A stretch of 64,000 nucleotides of DNA, from NCBI RefSeq assembly GCF_038502225.1, contig NC_091346.1, positions 12,215,865 through 12,279,864 of the forward strand. Direction: 5' to 3'. A program made the position numbers and the translations under genes. Below, piece after piece: positions 56,801-64,000 of this stretch. The notes below the pieces were generated by a model. That model was not told the DNA's origin and searched no databases. It saw only the letters and a list, made by a program, of their open reading frames with translations. Positions within the stretch are counted from its first letter, which is position 1. Each line of letters starts with the position of its first letter. The DNA comes from Cherax quadricarinatus (taxonomy: Eukaryota; Arthropoda; Malacostraca; Decapoda; Parastacidae).

Positions 56801-57315
56801 CTGTCAAACACCTCGTCGACAAGGCAGTATTCATGGCCTAATTCACAGGATATTTCAAGCCTATCTGCTAAAGCATGATAAAGCACGTAAAGCATGAAAG
56901 CACGTAAAGCATGTAAAGCATGATAAAGCACGTAAAGCTGTAAAGAATGATAAAGCACGTAAAGCTGTAAAGAAATACGATTAGCAACGAGACTAATGCC
57001 AGAGTAAGAGGTACGAGCTACAAGGGGAGACAAATGGGAGGAAGGACAAGGTCTCAGGGGTCACATAATTGCGAGGTACAAAATACTGAGAAGAATAGAT
57101 AAGGTTGACGGGGCGAGTTTGCATAAAAGGCGGATCTCAGGTACTTGACGGTACAACTGAAAGGTAAAAACATAGTTAAGTAACAAGGATGTTAAGAAAT
57201 ATTTCTTTGGTCTTGGAATGGTCAAGAATTAGACCGACCTAGACAGGAAAATGATAGAAGCGGGATCCATGTATTATTTTAGGAATAAGCTTGATAAGTC
57301 TCAAGAAGTCAGGAG
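53839..57315 (+). mobile_element. old, heavily decayed LINE (family A)
   Basis: Stop-filled plus-strand traces in the expected order. An ORF1 trace at about 54,030-54,310 (REICIIIKQISSEDEADK, FQRTGKYKRHKMRLAKP). An endonuclease trace at 55,340-55,590 (FLRGDYADMKKFLSRVP, YYWKVQERV). RT traces at 56,225-56,380 (KVMENFIRRLVEHLNR-like, then KSYLINLLEFYDNV). C-terminal traces at 57,150-57,300 ([28 protein letters not shown]). They match the family at 8,541-9,776. 54,310-55,300 has no readable domain. It is far more decayed than any other LINE here. Confidence 0.7.
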
Positions 57316-57317
57316 GG

Positions 57318-57435
<118 letters not shown>

Positions 57436-57570
57436 CCCAGTAGCGGTCAGCGAAGAGGCGGAAATGGAAGGGGGAACAAAGACTCGACCCCAGCAACCAC
57501 AAATAGCTGAGTTCAAATAGGTAAATACCCTGTGACGTCACATAGGTATATACTACCCCAACACATCAAA

Positions 57571-57628
57571 ACCCACCACCACCACCACCACCACCACCAC
57601 TACCACCACCACCACCACCACCACCACC
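57571..57628. repeat. (CCA)n microsatellite next to the 5' splice site
   Basis: CCA/CAC triplets with one interruption (CACTAC). On the host transcript it is a GGU repeat starting about 37 bases downstream of the GTGAGT donor. Confidence 0.97.
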
Positions 57629-57665
57629 TACCTACTTTCCTCTCACCATCGACCTTTCCACTCAC

Positions 57666-57897
57666 AGCCTGCAGCAGAAAAGCCTCGTCCTGAGACAGAG
57701 TCTCGAAGTGCAGAATGTAGTCGAAGTGAAGCTGACAAGTGGAGCAGAACGTGTAGTAAGGAGCCCAGTGCTCATTGAACGGTCTGTTGTTGTCGGCCTC
57801 GTCTATCAGGTAGTCCACGAATTCACTGAAGGTCGGAATGCACTTGCCTATGAAATTCACTTGGCTAAACTTATTTTTAATAGTACACCTTAGGGAC
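57666..57897 (-). CDS. carbohydrate sulfotransferase, penultimate coding exon
   Basis: 232-bp minus-strand exon between a TTCTGTTACAG acceptor and a GTGAGT donor. It reads IPTFSEFVDYLIDEADNNRP, FNEHWAPYYTFCSTCQLHFD, YILHFETLSQDEAFLLQA. The block T-F-x-EF-x-x-YL-I-D, (P)FNEHW-x-P-x-Y-x-x-C-x-x-C, then YD(F/Y)I-x-x-FETL is characteristic of the Sulfotransfer_2 / chondroitin 4-sulfotransferase family. The exon takes its first base as the end of a split codon and ends on a codon boundary, joining phase 0 to 37,127. The protein would act in the Golgi lumen. The upstream exons (catalytic PAPS-binding part and membrane anchor) are beyond the gypsy element on the right, outside the window. Confidence 0.88.
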
Positions 57898-58206
57898 CTG
57901 TAACAGAATTATTATTAGTAGTAGTAGTTGTAGCAGTATTTTTATTATTATCATTATTTTTATCACACAGGCCGTCTCCAACCGACACAGGGCGTCCTAA
58001 AAAGAAAACTAAGTTTTTCTTAGAACATGTAGTAATGCATACAGGAGATGGGGTTACTAGCCCCTTGCTCCCGGCAATTTAGTCGCCTCTTACGAGACAC
58101 TTGGCTAACGGAGGAGGAATTCTTTTCAACTTCTCCATGGAGATGAAAGGGAATAAACAACAAGAATACAGAAAGCAGAAGAAAACTCAGATGGGTGAGT
58201 ATACTT
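57898..58206. repeat. intronic repeat fragment before the gypsy LTR
   Basis: Contains a TTATTATTATCATTATTTTT stretch, then a GGGTTACTAGCCCCTTGCTC and GCCTCTTACGAGACAC-like segment. I take this for the 3' end of a LINE or SINE of the crustacean type; the family was not established. No ORF. Confidence 0.4.
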
Positions 58207-59429
58207 TGTTGCAACCCCTGAATGGGTTACAATGATTATTATGTATATATATAATGTATATTATCTTTTCATATAATTTTATATTGCTTATATTTGCGAT
58301 AATAGCTAAATCGTAAATGTATGACTTTATATTATTATTTGACTGTTATATTGTTATTTGACTTATGTTGTTAGGATGTACATATTAAGTGCTCAGTTCA
58401 AGTCTTGATTGTCAAATTACTGTAATTATCGCTTGTCGCTCGTTATACTGCCGGCTTCTGAGCTGTGCTGTCCACGGGGCTATCACGTGATCGAGGGGGG
58501 GGGGTGTCCTCACCTCTCGTGAAGTATTCAGTCTGCTCTAGACTCTCTTGGTGGTTGGACAGATTGTCTGTCTCATTATTCTTGTTAGTTCTGTAGAACT
58601 CTGTTCACAGAACATTGTATAGACTTAGTGATTTTCGATGTTGTACTGAGGTTGTGTGTCACATAGACACTCTGAACATCTCAGGTCCTTAGCTATAGCT
58701 TATGACCTAATTTGTACTGGTTTCTGTGTATTGTCACAGTCAGGGTTTTTCCTATGCTGAACTTAGATTCAGTAGTATGGGAGTTTTGTAACTTTTGTGG
58801 AGGATCTGCTGATGGTCCCTACTTAGTGTCGTTATATTATCTCCTTGATCCTGATTGTGTCGCAGTCGCTTGTTATATGGCTATTGGGCTTAGCATTCTT
58901 TTCATTGTTCAAGCAGACTGTTCTGGTTGCCAGTCGGTCAAGAAATTAGTTTATGTGAGGACTTTGTCAGTCACTTGTTTAAGTCTAGTCGAGTCGTGAG
59001 ACATAGTGAACTACTTAGAGCACTTACACGCATACACAAACTTACTTGTACATATTTGTAATATCTTATTAAATGTTAATGTACCAGACGGTACTTAAGA
59101 ATTATAAATGTGATATGTGCTTTCAACACAATAATATTGAACTCGAGAGATTGATTTTATTTTGATTACTGTGATTAATTTAATTTAATTTAATTTGATA
59201 ATATACCTCTAGACTTAATAAATTTATTAAATTTTAATTTCTCTAGTTAGTAGCCTACCAGTTGTAATCCTGAAGCACTATTGAATAATACTGAATTTTA
59301 ATGGATAATTGGACAAGGATACTGACTACTTGTTACGAAAACCCAGTAACAGGCTGGATGCTAGAAGGGCAGTCCTTTCTAGTATTCACTGGAGATCTCT
59401 AAGCATTTAGAATCGCGATTTTTGTAACA
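58207..59429 (+). repeat. 5' LTR of gypsy copy 3 (1,223 bp)
   Basis: Starts TGTTGCAA (58,207-58,214) and ends TTGTAACA (59,422-59,429), inverted copies of each other with one mismatch. A tRNA-like primer site follows two bases later. AATAAA at 59,217-59,222 may be the polyadenylation signal. The 3' LTR is outside the window, so the boundaries rest on the terminal inverted repeat and the primer site. Confidence 0.75.
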
Positions 59430-59431
59430 AA

Positions 59432-59449
59432 TGGGGGCCTGTCCGGGAG
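59432..59449 (+). promoter_or_regulatory. primer-binding site, tRNA-Pro-like
   Basis: TGGGGGCCTGTCCGGGAG. It differs at three of 18 positions from the complement of a typical tRNA-Pro 3' end. It would prime minus-strand synthesis. 59,450-59,717 is the untranslated leader. Confidence 0.6.
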
Positions 59450-59717
59450 GCTCTTGATCCAAGGTGTTGGAGAAATTGTCCAGTTTGACATACTAGTACT
59501 TCTATGGTCAAACACTTTGAGTACTTTCCTAATCTGAAGACTTTGAGTTTAGTCTTGTACAACATACCAGGTGGATGTATGTACTTGACTGAGTCTCTTG
59601 ATCCAAGGAGATGGAAATACTGTTTATGAGTTGTAGCTCTAAGACAACCAACACTAAAATTCCTATTAGGATTATAGTTTCCCATAATCACTCTCTCGTA
59701 GTACAATTATTTTTGTG

Positions 59718-61263
59718 ATGTATGCCAAAGTGAAACAGTTAATTGATACTCTGACTTTGTCTGAGTTAAGTACATTAAAACTTCAGATTTGTTGGCGAGT
59801 AGCCAAATATCTCGGTGTGACGTATAACAGGAATTACACCACAGAAATTGTCAGAGCATTAATTAAAGATATGTTGTTTCCTGCTCATACAGAGATGTCT
59901 GATTATGATTCAGATTCAGAAAGCCTAGTGTCACAATTAGGAAGTATGGCTCTATTTGAAGTTGAAGAAAGAGCAACTAGAGCAGAAGTGAGCCTAGTGT
60001 CTGAGCCTAGTGTAGATCAGTTCTCGCTCGCTCCTTCCTTCACTGACACTATAGTACAGAGTATAGCTGTTAGTATGACACAGCCTAATACTAGTACAGT
60101 GTATGATACACCTGTATCTACTTATCCTAGACCAGATCTAGACTCTCTAGAGACGGCTGGACCAAGTGTCCGACCTAAGGACCGTCCAGACCATGTTAAT
60201 TTCCCTACTCCTCCATTACCCACTGGTCCTATCTCTCAGGAACAGTTTGAGAGGTTAGAACGCCTCATTATGTTGCAGACTGCACAAATAGAGGCTCAGA
60301 GGAAATTGAACGAAGAAGATTTTCAGAGAGAAAATGTTCGTCTGGGAAGACAACAGACTGATAGATCACAGGACACATTTAATGTGCAGAAAGCTGCATC
60401 CATGGTTCCTAAGTTTTTTGAAAGTGACTTAGACATATTTTGATGTGTTTGAGAACCAGGCACGTGCTATGAACTGGCCACGTAAGCACTGGGCAACATT
60501 GTTGCATACTGCTTTGACGGGAAGAGCTCAAACCTGTACTGCAGCTTTGCCATTTACCAAGTACATTAGTTATGACGCTGTCAAACAAACAATTCTAGAG
60601 ACGTATAACTTGTTACCTGTAAGTTATCAAAGAGCATTTCGTACGTTACAACGACGACAAGATCAAACTTGTGTAGAGTTTGCTCGTGAGAAAAAAGTTG
60701 CATTTCAGAGGTGGTGTAGGTCTGCCAAGTGTAACAACTACGACAGTCTTGTTCAGTTGTTACTACACGAAGAGTTTAACAACTGTATGTCTGCTGACAT
60801 ACAAGAATATCTGATCGATCATACTACCTCGGATATTCTGGAAACTGCAGCATTAGCAGACAATTACGAGATTTCACACAAACTTGTACTTACTAAAACA
60901 CAGAGAAACAAGGTAACTAAAGATTGTCCTAGAAGTTGGCAACATAAATCAGCTGCTCATTGCCGGCCTGATGTACCTGCTACTGTAACTTCTCGTACCT
61001 TTACCAGGAAAACTCACAATCCTGAATCTGTCTCTGTGGCTAGACAGAAATCTGATATCGAGAAGAAGAAAGTTAAATGTACCTATTGTAACAGAAAAGG
61101 ACATACTAGAGAGTATTGCTATAAGTTAGAAAGAGATACGAGAAACAGTCGTGCGGCTGGCGCCCCCACTCAAGTCGTATCCTCTTCCGAGCAACAAAGA
61201 CACCAAAATCCTAGCAATTCCTCTTATCCTACTGTTTTAGATAATGTTACTCAGGATAGATGA
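59718..61263 (+). pseudogene. gypsy gag, copy 3 (one frameshift)
   Basis: Two frames, 59,718-60,443 and 60,445-61,263, read as one Gag interrupted by a one-base insertion in a T-run (TTTT at about 60,436-60,440). First part: LIDTLTLSELSTLKLQICWR, an acidic/Ser-rich region and a coiled-coil-like stretch (QFERLERLIMLQTAQIEAQR). Second part: capsid FENQARAMNWPRKHW, then a SCAN-like block (residues 58-143 of this frame: YQRAFRTLQRRQDQTCVEFA to ILETAALADNYE), then a CCHC knuckle CTYCNRKGHTREYC (212-225). ATG 59,718 is the first in frame after the leader. The terminator is TGA followed by CTAG. Confidence 0.88.
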
Positions 61264-61286
61264 CTAGCGTCAGAAAGTGTATCTGA

Positions 61287-64000
61287 CGAAAAGATTCGTT
61301 CAGCGATGAGTCGATGAGTCCTTACTTTTCGAGAGGTAAAGTAGGATTTGACGAATCACATCTAACTGAGATAATTACTTTCAGAGACACTGGCAGTTAT
61401 CTCACCTTATTAAGAGAAGATGTACTGCCCATAACTGATGATACCTATTGTAAGATAGATGTATTGTTAGAAGCCTATGGTGGGGCTGTTATAAAAGTGC
61501 CTCTGCACAAAGTTTACATTGAAACAAGCTATTATACTGGTTATATTTCAGTGGGTATATCCAGTGGTGTATTTCCCATCAGGTCAGTGGACTTGTTGAT
61601 AGGGAACGATATCCTTCATGCTGGTATATGTAAAGAACCACTTGTGATTGATAATAACACTGATGATAATTATGCCATTGAAGCTTGTAGAGAGAAACCT
61701 ATTTTATTTCCTCTCAGTGCAATTACTAGAGCTATGTCAAAGATACAACAAACATCCTTGTCTCCTGTTGAGTTAGTGGATGACAATGATTTGGGGTTGA
61801 ATATGTTGTTTAGTGACGCTCTGCGCCCAGGATCATTAACACTGACTCCCCCCGGTCATCAACCTAGTCAAGACACAACTGACGTTAAATTTCTTACTCA
61901 TGATGATTTAATCAAGGATCAGTTTGTTGATCAGTCACTGGAAAGACTGAGAGATATAGCAGTTACTGAGAGTGAAGCAAAGGATCTCAATAATTGTTAC
62001 TATTACAGTAACGGTGTACTGATGGAGAAAAATACATGTAAGTTGTCAGCTGATAGTGTTTCCACCACAGTCAAGCATTTCGTAGTGTTACCAGTTACAT
62101 TTCGTGAACAAGCCATTGATTTTGCTCACAATAGTCCCATAGGAGGACATTTGGGTGTCAAGAAGACACTTGGTAAACTGGCAAAACATTTTACTTGGCC
62201 AAAGATGAAGGAAACAGTAGCTGATCATGTGCGACGTTGCCACGTGTGTCAAGTGACAGGCAAGCCAGCGCACACACCTCCACCTGCGCCTCTCATTCCT
62301 ATCACCGTGCATGGTGAACCATTCTCACGTCTTATTATTGATTGTGTTGGTCCTTTGCCTAGAACCAAACTAGGAAACCAATACTTATTTACTATTATGG
62401 ACGCTGCAACACGCTATCCCGAAGCTATTCCTATGAGAAAAATTAATGCTCGTGCTATTGTGAGAGCGCTGAGGAAATTTTTCTCCCAGGTTGGATTGCC
62501 ACGAGAGATACAATCAGATCAGGGATCTAACTTCACTTCTAAGATCTTTCGAGAAGCATTATCCCACCTAGGAATAAAGTCTGTACTTTCAACCAGTTAT
62601 CATCCACAGTCACAAGGTGCTCTAGAGAGATTTCATCAGACACTGAAGTCCATGATGAGAGCTTATTGTGAACATTTTTCTAGAGACTGGGATGAGGGTA
62701 TACCTTTTCTTCTGTTCGCTATGAGAGAAAGTGAGCAAGAAAGTCTCGGATTTAGTCCATTTGAATTAATATTCGGACACCAAGTGCGTGGTCCTCTCGC
62801 AGTGTTAAAAGACGTGTGGACAGGAAAATCAAATCCATCATTGAGTACTTCACCTTCATTAATGCAGCAACATTTGACAGCCGCTAGAGAGCTAGCTTCG
62901 AAAAACCTAGTTTCAGCCCAAGCTAGAATGAAGCAACATTATGACAAGCGCGCTGTCTCTCGTTCTTTTAAAGCAGGAGATAAGGTGATGGCTCGGAAAT
63001 TAGTACCAGGTCATGCTCTACAAGCCAGGTATGATGGTCCCCTGGAAGTAGTGAAAAGGCTTAGCGACGTAAATTATTTGGTACGTACGCCTGGGAAAAA
63101 GAAATCTAATCATGTGTACCATGTTAACCAGCTCAAGACATACTATGCTAGTCCTCTACCTACTACTTCTATTCTTCCTAGGACAGAGGAAGAAAACGTC
63201 AGTCTACCTGACATCTCTAGAGATATAGAGGTTCGTTTAGAAAATTCTGTGACTCTACAATTACTAGACGATTTTCTTAGTAACCGTGGGAGTGATAAAG
63301 CTGGTGATATTAAAAACATGATTTTGCATTTCCCTAAATTGTTCGGTGATGTTCCTAAGCGTTGTACTCTAGGTGTACATGACGTTGATGTACAGGGAGC
63401 ATCACCCATTAAGCAATCACCATATAGGATGAGTCCAACAAAGCATAAGGCATTGAGAGAAGAGGTTGATTTTCTGTTATCTCACGGGCTTATTGAGCGC
63501 AGTAAAAGTCCATGGGCATCTCCCTGTATTTTAGTGCCTAAACCTGACGGTAGTTTCAGGATGTGCACTGATTACAGGAAAGTGAACTCTGTCACCTTGC
63601 CTGATGGTTATCCTCTGCCTCGCATTGACGACCTTATTGATCGTGTGTCAGGAGCCCAGTTTGTCAGCCGTTTAGATCTCTTACGAGGCTATTATCAAGT
63701 CCCGCTTACTGAACGTGCTCAAGAAATATCTGCTTTTACTGTTCAAGATGGATTGTTTAACTACCTCGTCACCCCCTTCGGCCTATGTAACGCGGCTTCT
63801 TCATTACAACGTATAATGAACGAGTTGACCCACAACTTAGAAGGAGTAGAAGCCTACCTTGACGACTTAGTGGTGTACAGTGACGAGTGGGAACAGCACT
63901 TGACGCGTCTCAGAGCATTGTCTGAGAGACTGGCGCACTACAACTTCACTGTTAACTTAGCTAAATGTAGTTTTGGTCAAGCCAAGATTACCTATCTAGG
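61287..64000 (+). CDS. gypsy pol, copy 3: protease, integrase, reverse transcriptase (open to window edge)
   Basis: No stop from 61,287 to 64,000; numbering is from ATG 61,314. Protease: FRDTGSY (D25-T-G). A spacer follows with LLEAYGGAVIKVPLHK. Integrase H2C2 finger: HLGVKKTLGK to VRRCHVCQ. Core: DCVGP (D343), SDQGSNF (D402), LERFHQ (E438), with exactly 35 residues between the last two (DD35E). GPY/F-type C-terminus: ARYDGPLEVV. Then RT: SPWASPCILVPKPDG, FRMCTDYRKVN, SRLDLLRGYYQ (first catalytic Asp), NYLVTPFGLCNA and YLDD (848-851). RNase H is expected beyond the window. Pol lies -1 relative to gag; an 8-bp tandem repeat (GATGAGTC, about 61,305-61,320) explains the shift. The protein copies and integrates the element. 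Confidence 0.93.

Larger units (their letters stand above)
58207..64000 (+). mobile_element. Gmr1-like Ty3/gypsy retrotransposon, copy 3 (younger, 3' end outside window)
   Basis: A complete 5' LTR, primer site, gag and an uninterrupted pol up to the window edge. The order is gag, protease, integrase, reverse transcriptase, as in copies 1 and 2. It lies in the host gene upstream of the 57,666 exon and antisense to it. It is a different lineage from copies 1 and 2: proteins share motifs, but nucleotide identity is low by eye. Confidence 0.93.

Noticed and set aside
61261..61320. Programmed -1 frameshift between gag and pol
   Set aside because: The pol frame is closed by a TGA at 61,284-61,286, downstream of the gag stop, so the frames do not overlap and no slippery heptamer is usable.

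Overview
The window is animal nuclear DNA and almost certainly comes from a malacostracan (decapod-type) crustacean. This is inference: it rests on the dense mix of CR1-like, RTE-like and I-like LINEs, Penelope-like elements, Ty3/gypsy elements of the Gmr1 type, a hAT transposon, long TA-dinucleotide tracts and very long introns. There are no operons, rRNAs or bacterial-type genes. Only one host gene is visible. It is the 3' end of a carbohydrate sulfotransferase (chondroitin 4-sulfotransferase / Sulfotransfer_2 type) on the minus strand, as two coding exons (57,666-57,897 and 36,936-37,127) separated by a 20.5-kb phase-0 intron. Everything else is mobile or repetitive DNA.

Layout. 1-6,706 and 9,883-16,539 are two highly similar copies of one compound block: a decayed Gmr1-like gypsy element with a Penelope-like element (PLE) nested between integrase and reverse transcriptase, followed by a LINE endonuclease fragment. 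Between them lie a piggyBac transposase relic (6,707-7,490) and the 5' gag of the second gypsy copy, which is split by a LINE. 17,186-18,019 holds tRNA-like SINE copies between TA tracts. 18,031-29,484 is a single minus-strand RTE-type LINE cut into three pieces by an I-type LINE (19,049-24,617, TTGTGT on both sides) and a hAT transposon (24,982-29,088, perfect 8-bp target duplication). 29,578-33,664 is a near-complete CR1-like LINE with both ORFs open. 33,795-36,018 is a 5'-truncated RTE with an open 617-codon ORF and a poly-A tail. A 312-bp MITE-like element precedes the host gene's 3' UTR.

The host intron holds a 12.75-kb tandem array of 27/30-bp units (38,027-50,777), a PLE end, a second broken CR1-like LINE, an old LINE and GA and CCA microsatellites. 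The window ends in the younger Gmr1-like gypsy element (58,207 to beyond 64,000), with a 1.2-kb 5' LTR, a tRNA-Pro-like primer site, gag, and an unbroken pol read in the order protease-integrase-reverse transcriptase.

Most notable: the Ty1/copia-like domain order in all three gypsy copies; a UGA-CUAG gag terminator in front of pol; hammerhead-ribozyme-like cores in the PLE inverted repeats; the UGAUG stop/start overlap joining the two intact CR1 ORFs; and the frame-preserving giant minisatellite in the sulfotransferase intron. Coordinates of decayed elements are estimates from reading the sequence; no alignment or database search was run.
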